Source: Bacilli bacterium
GTDB taxonomy: Bacteria > Bacillota_I > Bacilli_A > RFN20 > CAG-826
Reading direction: 5' to 3'
Assembly: GCA_022653695.1 (NCBI GenBank)
Contig: JALCSW010000002.1
Location: forward strand, 186,001 to 250,000
Length of the DNA: 64,000 bases
Below the pieces are notes generated by a model. It saw only the letters and a program-made list of their open reading frames with translations. It did no database searches and was not told where the DNA came from. The translations under genes were made by a program, and so were the position numbers. Below, one piece after another: positions 16,632-23,920 of the stretch (its first letter is position 1; every line of letters begins with the position of its first letter).

Positions 16632-16665
16632 GAACAAAGTGTTCTGTTTAATTCGGATTTCCGAA
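16632..16665. promoter_or_regulatory. Paired palindromes, probable TetR operator
   Basis: GAACA-aag-TGTTC (16632-16644) and TTCGGA-tt-TCCGAA (16652-16665) are two perfect inverted repeats whose centres are about two helical turns apart. They lie between the divergent TetR gene and the importer operon and share a GAACAAAG half on the plus strand. This is the expected place for autorepression and control of the importer. Confidence 0.6.
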
Positions 16666-16682
16666 CAAAGGATTCAGTAACT

Positions 16683-17234
16683 ATGGATAAACGGATCGCC
16701 AAAACGCGCACCCTCATCCTCGACGCCCTCACGGAGGCCCTCGAGGAGAAGCCGAACGAGAAAATCGTCATCGGCGACATCCTCGAGAAGGCCCATATCT
16801 CCCGAAGCACCTTCTACGCCCACTACAAAAGCATCGACGACCTCGTGCTTTCGGTCAACAAATCGATTTTCGATCACGTCTTTTCCCATACCCTGAAAGA
16901 GGAGAGAAGCCACGACTTCTCGAAATCATCCATTCTCGACTACCAGAACATCATCACCCACACCCTCTATCATCTCCACGACGAAAAACGGCTCATCAAA
17001 GCCATCCTTAGCTCCCGTCAGGCATCCGCTTTCATCGCCCAAATCCACGATTTCGTCCTTCCGATCGCCTCTTTGTCCCTGCGCGGGGGCATCATCGCTC
17101 GGCGCGATTTGCCCGAAGACCTCCAAACGAGCGAGATCGCCGAAAGTTTCATCGTCCTGATCCACTACTGGTTCAAGCACGATTGCGAGGACACCCCCGA
17201 AAAAATGACGGCCTATTTCCTTGCGATGAATTAA
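16683..17234 (+). CDS. TetR/AcrR family regulator, divergent from importer
   Basis: The 183-residue protein has an N-terminal HTH (about residues 8-55, with EKIVIGDILEKAHISRSTFY) and a C-terminal helical domain of the TetR_C_33/DhaS-like type (YFLAMN end). AAAGGA lies 10 nt upstream of the ATG. It faces away from the FecCD-type operon across a 126-bp region holding its promoter and two palindromes, so it most likely represses itself and the importer. The inducer is unknown. Confidence 0.85.
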   Translation: MDKRIAKTRTLILDALTEALEEKPNEKIVIGDILEKAHISRSTFYAHYKSIDDLVLSVNKSIFDHVFSHTLKEERSHDFSKSSILDYQNIITHTLYHLHDEKRLIKAILSSRQASAFIAQIHDFVLPIASLSLRGGIIARRDLPEDLQTSEIAESFIVLIHYWFKHDCEDTPEKMTAYFLAMN

Positions 17235-17245
17235 GCGGGGAGAAG

Positions 17246-17264
17246 GCGCTTTAAGCGGCTTTTT
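17246..17264 (+). terminator. Weak terminator after TetR gene
   Basis: CGCT-tta-AGCG followed by GCTTTTT, 12 nt past the stop. The short stem makes this uncertain. Confidence 0.35.
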
Positions 17265-17276
17265 GCGGCGATATCG

Positions 17277-19043
17277 CTATATTTTGCGGACCGCCTCAAA
17301 AAGGGAACGGGCCACGTTTTCCGGCAAAAACTGCCGCAGTTCCTCCAAGGAGGCGCCTTTGAGGGCGTCGATCGTCGGATAGTGCTGGCGGATGGTTTCC
17401 TTCCGTCGCTCCCCTAGGCCCTTGACGCCGTCGAAAAGGTCGCTGTGCATGGCCTTCCTCCGTTCGGCCCGGTGGAACGAGATGGCGAATCGGTGAACCT
17501 CGTCCTGCATCCGCATAAGGAGGAAGAAAAGCGGCGATTTGCCATCGAGCGGAAAGGCGTTCCCGTTTCGGTCCACCAGGCCATCGGTCTGATGGCGGTC
17601 GTTTTTGCGGAGGCCGAAGACGGGGATCGAAACCCCGGCTTCCCCGAGAGCTTCCTCGCAGGCGTGGACCTGAATGAGGCCCCCGTCGGCCAAGATGAGA
17701 TCGGGATAGGGGGATCCGCTTTCCTTGAGGCGCGAATAGCGGCGGAAAACGATCTCCTTCATCGAATGGTAGTCGTCCCCGGCGTCCTTCCTTTCGAGGT
17801 GGAATTTGCGGTACATCCCCTTCGCCGGCTCCCCGTTCACGTAGCACACCATGGCCCCGACCGGGCTCGACCCCTGCAAATGCGAGTTGTCGAAAAGCTC
17901 GATGCGATAGGGGGTCTTGATGCCAAGAAGCCTTCCAAGACCCTCGAGAAGCGCCAGATTGTCATCGTCGAGGCGCGCGCTCATGAAATGGGCGTCAAGC
18001 CCTTGCCTCGCGTTCAGGGCCGCAAGGTCGATGAGCTCGAGAAGCCGCCCTTCGAAGGGGGCCTTTATGGCAGCGGTCGGATAGACGCCCAGGAACTCCT
18101 CGGCGAAACCGGGGACCTTGCAAAGGATCTCGCTGGGCAAATCGACGTTTCGGTAGTATTGCTCCATCAGTTCGGCGAGTTGCTCGCCCACTTCCCCGAA
18201 ACTCGGCACCACCTTGACTTTCTTTCCCAAAAGAAGCCCATGGCGGTAGGTCAGAACCGACAAAGCGACGTAGCCTTCCCGTTCGGCGTAGGCGACCACG
18301 TCGCGATTGACCCGATCGCCGCTCAGCTCAACCGTTTGCTTGCTCACCGTCCGCTCCACCGCCTCAAGGGTTTCCTTGTAGCTTTCCGCGTCTTCGTAAC
18401 GCTCCTCGTCGCTGGCCTTTCGCATTTTCGCCCTTAGATCCTTGACGGCGTCGGCGACGTCCCCGTCGAGGAAACGCTTGATCGAGGAGTAAAGCTTCCC
18501 GTATGTGGCCTCGTCGATTTGGTTCACGCATGGGGCGAGGCACTGCCCCATGTGAAAATAAAGGCAGGGCCGCTTCGGCATCGTCCGGCATTTCCTCGTC
18601 GGATAGAGGGAATTGAGGAGATCGATGGTCCGATAGGCGTCGGTGGCGTTGGGGAACGGGCCGAAATAGAAATAGCGGCGGTCGGAGGAGCGGCGCGAGA
18701 TTTTTAGGAACGCGTCGCGGCGACGCAAGGCGATGTAGGGGTAATGGCTGTCGTCCATCATGATGACGTTGTAGCGAGGATAATGGGTCTGAATGAGGTT
18801 CATTTCAAGGATGAAGGCCTCTTTGTCCGTGTGAACGATGATGAAATCGAAATGATCGACGTGGCTCACCATGGCGAAAACCTTGCCGCTTTGGGGGCGG
18901 AGGAAATACTGGGAGACGCGTTTCTTGAGGTTCTTGGCCTTGCCGATATAGATGATCGCGTCGGTGGCGTCCTTCATCTCATAAACGCCCGGTTTGTCGG
19001 GCAGCAGGTCGATCTGGCGCTTGAGTTTCTCGCTGAGAACCAT
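17277..19043 (-). CDS. uvrC: Excinuclease ABC subunit C
   Basis: The 588-residue UvrC makes both incisions in nucleotide excision repair with UvrA and UvrB. It has an N-terminal GIY-YIG nuclease (KPGVYEMKDATDAIIYIGKA), a central UVR motif (about 200-235: MRKASDEERYEDAESYKETL), the UvrC RNase H-like endonuclease domain (ELFDNSHLQGSSPVGAMVCY) and C-terminal helix-hairpin-helix repeats. Length matches the family. The start at 19043 lies 4 bp after the mutS2 stop, so repair genes mutS2 and uvrC form one operon. An in-frame upstream extension lies inside mutS2 and is not real. The stop is TAG. Confidence 0.97.
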   Translation of the reverse strand: MVLSEKLKRQIDLLPDKPGVYEMKDATDAIIYIGKAKNLKKRVSQYFLRPQSGKVFAMVSHVDHFDFIIVHTDKEAFILEMNLIQTHYPRYNVIMMDDSHYPYIALRRRDAFLKISRRSSDRRYFYFGPFPNATDAYRTIDLLNSLYPTRKCRTMPKRPCLYFHMGQCLAPCVNQIDEATYGKLYSSIKRFLDGDVADAVKDLRAKMRKASDEERYEDAESYKETLEAVERTVSKQTVELSGDRVNRDVVAYAEREGYVALSVLTYRHGLLLGKKVKVVPSFGEVGEQLAELMEQYYRNVDLPSEILCKVPGFAEEFLGVYPTAAIKAPFEGRLLELIDLAALNARQGLDAHFMSARLDDDNLALLEGLGRLLGIKTPYRIELFDNSHLQGSSPVGAMVCYVNGEPAKGMYRKFHLERKDAGDDYHSMKEIVFRRYSRLKESGSPYPDLILADGGLIQVHACEEALGEAGVSIPVFGLRKNDRHQTDGLVDRNGNAFPLDGKSPLFFLLMRMQDEVHRFAISFHRAERRKAMHSDLFDGVKGLGERRKETIRQHYPTIDALKGASLEELRQFLPENVARSLFEAVRKI

Positions 19044-19047
19044 ACGC

Positions 19048-21360
19048 TCACTTGAGGAAAACGATCGTGGCGCCCCCGCCGCCTTCGTATTGGCCCGCGG
19101 CTTCGTAATGGTCGACCCAAGAGGAGTGGCTGTTAAGGTAATCGCGGACGAGGTCGCGAAGCGCCCCGCTCCCCCAGCCATGGATGACGCGAACGCGCTT
19201 CAGGCCTTTGAGACGGCAGCGATCGAGGTACTTGTCAAGGCTCTCGCGGGCCTCGTCGACGTGTTGGCCGATGAGGTTAAGCTCCAGCGGGAGGCTCTTT
19301 TGAGCCGCCAGATCGTCGAGTCGGACCCCGGTGATCGGCGTCTCTTCCTCCCGAGGCGGCTCGCCGACCTTGACGACTTTGTTCGTTTTGGTTTTGAAAG
19401 CGAGGCCGTCATGGGTCGTCACTTCGACCTTGAGGCCCTGAAGGGAGGTGACGCGACCCACGACGCCGACGCTCGGGATGTTGACGTAATCCCCGAGGGC
19501 GACCGGGCCGGAGAAGGTCTCCTCCGCGGCCACGGAAGCGAGATCGTCGAGTTTCCTTTTGGCGGCGATGACCTCGTGCATCTTGACCTCGCGCCCGCTC
19601 ACGGAGGCCAAAATATCCTCCATTCGCTTCTCGTAATCGCCAAGGATCGCTTCCTTTTTGTCCTCGACGTCGCTGAGGTAGTTGGCCTCCCGTTTGGCCA
19701 AGGAGGCCTCTTTTTTCGACAGCCGCTCTTCCTTCTGGGCCAAAGCCTTCTCTTTCGCAACGGCCTTTTCCTTCTCGATTTCGGTCTGCCGGGTCGTTTC
19801 GCCCAGTCGCTTGATGGCTTCCCCGACGGAGGCCTCCTCGCGATGGGACAGGTAGTCTTTGGCCGCCTTCAAAGTGGATTCGGGCAACCCGAACCTCTCG
19901 GCGACCACGAGACCATAGGATTCGCCGGGCAGACCCATTTTTAGTTTATAGGTCGGGATCAGTTTCGTTTCGTCGAACATCATCGAGGCGTTCGTGACCT
20001 CGGGATTGCTCAAAGCGTAGGCCTTCAGCCCTTCGAAATGGCTTGAGACGAGCGTGATCGCGCGCTTTTTGAGAAGGGTCTCGATAACGGCGTAGGCGAT
20101 GGCTTCGCCTTCTCGTGGCGAGGTTCCGGTCCCGACCTCGTCGAGCAGAACCAAATCGCGCCCCCCGACCGAAGAAAGGATCCCGCCGATGTTCTCCATG
20201 TGACCGCTGAAGGTGGAAAGGTTGTCGCTCAAGGATTGGCTGTCGCCGATATCGCAATAGATATGGGGGAAATAGCTCAAAGCGGCGCCTTCATCGGCCA
20301 AAACCGGGAGTCCGCACTCGTTCATCAAGATGGCCATCCCAAGCGTTTTGAGGGCAACCGTTTTCCCGCCGGCGTTGGGCCCGCTTATGACGACGAGCCG
20401 GATTTTGCCGCTCAGATAGAAATCGTTGGGAACGACTTTCGCGGGGTCGATGAGGGGGTGGCGGGCATTGGAGAGCTCCACGGTCGGGTCTTTCAAAAGG
20501 CGCGCCACATGGCCCTTGGCCTTTTCCTCATAAAGGCTTTTGGCAAGCAGGAAATCAAGATACCCGATCATCGCGTTCAGGCTGTTGACGGCGTCTCCGC
20601 TTGCGGCCACTTCGGCGCTGAGCTCGCGCAAAAGGCGGCGGATCTCCTCCCGTTCGTCGTTGCGGAGCTCCACCATCCGATTGTTGAGCTCGACGATGGC
20701 TTCCGGCTCGATGAAAGTCGTCTCGCCGGTGTTGCTGATGTCCTGAACGATGCCCTTCACTTTGTTCTTGTAACCGTTCGCGACCGGAAGGACGTAATGC
20801 CCGTTTTTCATCGAGAGGGTCGTGTCGCTTAGATAGATTTTGTTCTGATCGAGGATAAAGCCAAGCCTTTTCCTCATCGAATCCTCCAAACGGCGGATGG
20901 AAGCGCGGATACCGCGGAGCTTTGGGGAGGCCCCGTCAAAGATGGAAAGGTCGGGGGCGATGATTTTATGGATGTCTTTTTCCAAAAAGGAAAGGGTCGG
21001 GAAGCGCGAAACGTAATCGAGCAGAAGCGGAGCGGCGGTCACTTGGGAAAAGAAATGGGCGAGGCTCTCGCCCTGCTTGACCTCGTGCGCCACGCGCTCA
21101 AGATCCTCGACCGTAAGGGTGCCGCCTTTAGCGGCCATCCGGACGATTTCCGCCAAAGACGAAGAGACGTCGATTGGCAAACGGCCATAGCGAACGTAAA
21201 CGGAATCCATTTCCCGCAGGCGAGCCAGTTCCTCGCCGAGACTCGCCTCGTCCAGCCTTTCGAGCCCCCTAGCCGTGGCCTTGCCCGTTTCGGTTCGGCA
21301 CAAAAGAGCGAGTTCGTCGCGTATTTTCCCGAATTCCAGTTTTTCGTAGATATCCTGCAC
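19048..21360 (-). CDS. mutS2: MutS2 endonuclease / ribosome-rescue ATPase
   Basis: The 770-residue protein has MutS core domains, an ATPase with Walker A ISGPNAGGKT (about 330), a long charged coiled coil (about 505-600) and a C-terminal Smr nuclease domain with HGWGSGALRDLVRDYL. There is no mismatch-recognition domain I. MutS2 limits recombination and splits collided ribosomes. The start is GTG. It is chosen because extended -10 TGATATAAT (hexamer 21367-21372) ends exactly 6 nt upstream and no Shine-Dalgarno sequence is present, implying a leaderless mRNA. It is divergent from rnhC. Confidence 0.95.
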   Translation of the reverse strand: MQDIYEKLEFGKIRDELALLCRTETGKATARGLERLDEASLGEELARLREMDSVYVRYGRLPIDVSSSLAEIVRMAAKGGTLTVEDLERVAHEVKQGESLAHFFSQVTAAPLLLDYVSRFPTLSFLEKDIHKIIAPDLSIFDGASPKLRGIRASIRRLEDSMRKRLGFILDQNKIYLSDTTLSMKNGHYVLPVANGYKNKVKGIVQDISNTGETTFIEPEAIVELNNRMVELRNDEREEIRRLLRELSAEVAASGDAVNSLNAMIGYLDFLLAKSLYEEKAKGHVARLLKDPTVELSNARHPLIDPAKVVPNDFYLSGKIRLVVISGPNAGGKTVALKTLGMAILMNECGLPVLADEGAALSYFPHIYCDIGDSQSLSDNLSTFSGHMENIGGILSSVGGRDLVLLDEVGTGTSPREGEAIAYAVIETLLKKRAITLVSSHFEGLKAYALSNPEVTNASMMFDETKLIPTYKLKMGLPGESYGLVVAERFGLPESTLKAAKDYLSHREEASVGEAIKRLGETTRQTEIEKEKAVAKEKALAQKEERLSKKEASLAKREANYLSDVEDKKEAILGDYEKRMEDILASVSGREVKMHEVIAAKRKLDDLASVAAEETFSGPVALGDYVNIPSVGVVGRVTSLQGLKVEVTTHDGLAFKTKTNKVVKVGEPPREEETPITGVRLDDLAAQKSLPLELNLIGQHVDEARESLDKYLDRCRLKGLKRVRVIHGWGSGALRDLVRDYLNSHSSWVDHYEAAGQYEGGGGATIVFLK

Positions 21361-21366
21361 GGGGAG

Positions 21367-21372
21367 ATTATA
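21367..21372 (-). promoter_or_regulatory. -10 element of mutS2, leaderless
   Basis: Extended -10 TGATATAAT on the minus strand. The hexamer is 6 nt from the GTG start, and no convincing -35 is seen. Confidence 0.65.
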
Positions 21373-21419
21373 TCACGGAGGCGCGCGGGAGGCGGCTCCC
21401 ACGTTCGGCGGAACTATGC

Positions 21420-21425
21420 TAGAAT
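21420..21425 (+). promoter_or_regulatory. -10 element of rnhC, leaderless
   Basis: Extended -10 TGCTAGAAT (hexamer TAGAAT). The hexamer ends 6 nt before the ATG at 21432. No -35 and no Shine-Dalgarno sequence. Confidence 0.65.
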
Positions 21426-21431
21426 CCTCAT

Positions 21432-22367
21432 ATGAAAAAAGCGATGCCCATTTGTGCCCTCAGCGTCGATGCCGGGAAAATGGGGCGAATGCTCAGATTC
21501 TATGAATCTGCCGCCAAACCGGTCGACAACGAATACGTAGCGCTTTTCGCGACTTACGAAGGCGGAGTCGTCCATCTTTACAAAAAAAACAAAAAAGGCG
21601 ATTTCAAAGCCGTTTTCCAAGGCGTGGGGGCCCTTGATGAGGCCAGAATATGGGACCCGAACGCCGTGGGTGAGACGCATCAGCCCACGCTAAAACGCGA
21701 GCTCAGGCCGCGCGGCGGGGCGATCCGTCCTTTCAACCTCTTTCCCCAAATCGGGAGCGACGAGGTCGGGACCGGGGATGTCTTCGGACCGGTCTGCGTC
21801 TGCGCCGCCTACGTCGCCAAAGGCGATTTGCCCCGCCTCAAGGAACTCGGGATAACCGACAGCAAGCGGATGGACGACGACTACATCCTTTCGATCGGGC
21901 CCGCCCTCGTCAAAGAGTTCGATTATTCGCAGCTTTCCCTGCCTAATGGCAAATACAACGAGATCCACGACGAGCTGAACATGAACGCCATCAAAGCCAT
22001 ACTGCACAACCGCTGCCTGCTTAATCTGAGCAAGAGGCATCCCAATGCCCATGCCTACCAAGATCAATTCGCCTCGCCGAAACTGTATTATTCGTATTTG
22101 AAGGACGAGGGCGAAATCCTGCGGGGCATCACTTTCAAAACGCAAGGCGAAACGGCTTTCCCGTCCGTGGCTTTGGCCTCCGTCCTCGCCCGTTATTCGT
22201 TCTTGCGGAAAATGGCGGAATTGTCGGAAAAATACGGAATGCGCCTTCCTTTCGGCGCCGGCGAGGAAGTCGACGAGGCCATCGCGGCCTTCGTTAAGGA
22301 AAACGGAAAGGAAAAGCTCCGCGAGGTCGCGAAGCTCAACTGGGCCAATTTCAAGAAACTCAAGTGA
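21432..22367 (+). CDS. rnhC: Ribonuclease HIII
   Basis: The 311-residue enzyme removes RNA from RNA-DNA hybrids. The N-terminal third is the TBP-like substrate-binding domain of RNase HIII. The catalytic type 2 RNase H domain starts IGSDEVGTGDVFGP (about residue 109), with the acidic pair and GxGxxxGP, followed by ITDSKRMDD and a conserved ASVLARYSFL. A TBP-like domain plus type 2 catalytic domain separates RNase HIII from RNase HII. The ATG at 21432 is set by a -10 element 6 nt upstream. The 3' end overlaps the convergent pseudouridine synthase gene by 8 nt. Confidence 0.93.
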   Translation: MKKAMPICALSVDAGKMGRMLRFYESAAKPVDNEYVALFATYEGGVVHLYKKNKKGDFKAVFQGVGALDEARIWDPNAVGETHQPTLKRELRPRGGAIRPFNLFPQIGSDEVGTGDVFGPVCVCAAYVAKGDLPRLKELGITDSKRMDDDYILSIGPALVKEFDYSQLSLPNGKYNEIHDELNMNAIKAILHNRCLLNLSKRHPNAHAYQDQFASPKLYYSYLKDEGEILRGITFKTQGETAFPSVALASVLARYSFLRKMAELSEKYGMRLPFGAGEEVDEAIAAFVKENGKEKLREVAKLNWANFKKLK

Positions 22368-23274
22368 GTTTGGCCAAAACGTTTTTGAAATACTCCGGCA
22401 AGGGGGCCGTGAAGGAGACTTCCTTCTTCGTCCGAGGGTGAACGAAGGTCAGCCGATAGGCATGGAGCAGTTGCCCTTTATCGTAGATTTTCCGGTTGCC
22501 CGCCCCGTATAGCGGGTCGCCGATAAGCGGATGGCCGATGTAGTCCATATGGACGCGGATTTGGTGCGTTCTCCCCGTCAACAAACGGCATGACACGAGC
22601 GTGCACCCGTCTTTAGGAAAGCGTTTCAGGACCTTAAAGAAAGTGACCGATTCCTTGCCCCCTTGCCCAACGACGGCGAACCGCAAAGGGTTCTTGGGGT
22701 CGCGGCCGATGGGGGCGTCGATCTTCGCCTCGTCCTCCCCGATCAGGCCTTTCACGAGCGCGTAGTACTCGCGATGCATGGAGTGGCCGACCAGTTGAGC
22801 CGAGAGCCCCTCGTAGGCGAAGTCGTTCTTGGCGACGACGAGAAGCCCGGATGTGTCCTTATCGATGCGATGGACCAGCCCGGGCCTGGCGGCGCCCGCC
22901 GCGGGAGCCAAGGCGCTCTCATGGAAAAGAAGCCCGTTAAGCAGAGTTCCGTCCTCATGCCCGTTCCCGGGGTGGACGGTGAGGCCGGCCTGCTTATTGA
23001 CGACGATGATGTCATCGTCTTCGTAAACGATGTCGAGAGGGATGTCCTGCTTCTTCAATTCAAGTGGTTTTTCGGCATATTCTTGGTATTTTACGATGTC
23101 GCCGTTCCGTAAAGGATAATGCGCCTTCTCCAACGCATCGTTAACGGTGACGAGCCCATCCCGAATCATCGATTGCACTTTGCTTCTCGAGGGGGCGGCA
23201 CCGATGGAGGCCAAAGCCTCATCGAGACGCTCGTCGACCAATCCGTTATCGATTTTCAGGGTCTTTTGGCTCAT
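22360..23274 (-). CDS. rluD: RluD-family 23S rRNA pseudouridine synthase
   Basis: The 304-residue protein has an N-terminal S4 RNA-binding domain (SRSKVQSMIRDGLVTVNDAL, about 31-50) and the RluA-type catalytic domain with HRIDKDTSGLLVVAKND, which holds the catalytic Asp. RluD modifies helix 69 of 23S rRNA. RluA/RluC paralogues share the fold, so the exact target is by family and context. It follows lspA in the classical lspA-rluD order, with a 29-nt overlap, so the two are translationally coupled. Codons upstream of 23274 belong to lspA. Confidence 0.92.
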   Translation of the reverse strand: MSQKTLKIDNGLVDERLDEALASIGAAPSRSKVQSMIRDGLVTVNDALEKAHYPLRNGDIVKYQEYAEKPLELKKQDIPLDIVYEDDDIIVVNKQAGLTVHPGNGHEDGTLLNGLLFHESALAPAAGAARPGLVHRIDKDTSGLLVVAKNDFAYEGLSAQLVGHSMHREYYALVKGLIGEDEAKIDAPIGRDPKNPLRFAVVGQGGKESVTFFKVLKRFPKDGCTLVSCRLLTGRTHQIRVHMDYIGHPLIGDPLYGAGNRKIYDKGQLLHAYRLTFVHPRTKKEVSFTAPLPEYFKNVLAKLT

Positions 23275-23920
23275 CGCCCAATTGCTCCTTGCGCTGCTCC
23301 TCGGCCGTTTCCTTGTTGCCCTTTCTGACGTCGCGGACGAGGATTGTGACGATGAGCATGACGATGCCGATCGTAAGACAGCTGTCGGCGACGTTGAAGA
23401 TGGCGAACGGGGCACGATCGGTGCCGAGGAGATAGAAGCACATGAAGTCGATGACCCCGTCGAAACCCACCGTGGCCTTCCAGTAGAAAGTCCGGTCGAT
23501 GAGGTTCCCGACGGCCCCGGCGAAAAGAAGCGCCATGATGGCGTTCATCAGTTTGTCTTTCTTGCTTAGGCGCGTCCCCCAGTACCAAATGATCACCGCG
23601 CTCATGAGCCACGAAATGAGAATCAAAACAATCCTGACGCCGATCACGAGGGCCTCGTTCGAAGCGTCAATGTTAAACCAGTTTCCAAAGGCGGCGAAGG
23701 TATTATGGGAGAGGACGACGTACCAAAAGCCGTCGATCATCCTGATTCCGTCGGTATAAACGAGCGTGTCGGTTTTCAAGGTCGTCTGAACCACCCATTT
23801 CGTCGCGATGTCGATGGCGAAAAGGAGGAGGGCCATCCAGGCATAGGAGCCGAAGCCCAAAAACCCCTTCCACTCCATCTTGGCCCGTTTTTTGGCGGTC
23901 CTGTCGGTTTTTCCTTCCAT
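23246..23920 (-). CDS. lspA: Lipoprotein signal peptidase II
   Basis: The 224-residue membrane aspartyl peptidase cleaves signal peptides of diacylated prolipoproteins. Four membrane helices are visible. The two catalytic aspartates lie in GNLIDR and FAIFNVADS. It is longer than the usual 150-170 residues, with a basic cytoplasmic N-terminus, an insertion after helix 1 and a charged C-terminal tail. The start overlaps the ileS stop by 1 nt (TGATG). Its presence fits the many lipobox proteins in this window. Confidence 0.94.
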   Translation of the reverse strand: MEGKTDRTAKKRAKMEWKGFLGFGSYAWMALLLFAIDIATKWVVQTTLKTDTLVYTDGIRMIDGFWYVVLSHNTFAAFGNWFNIDASNEALVIGVRIVLILISWLMSAVIIWYWGTRLSKKDKLMNAIMALLFAGAVGNLIDRTFYWKATVGFDGVIDFMCFYLLGTDRAPFAIFNVADSCLTIGIVMLIVTILVRDVRKGNKETAEEQRKEQLGDEPKDPENR

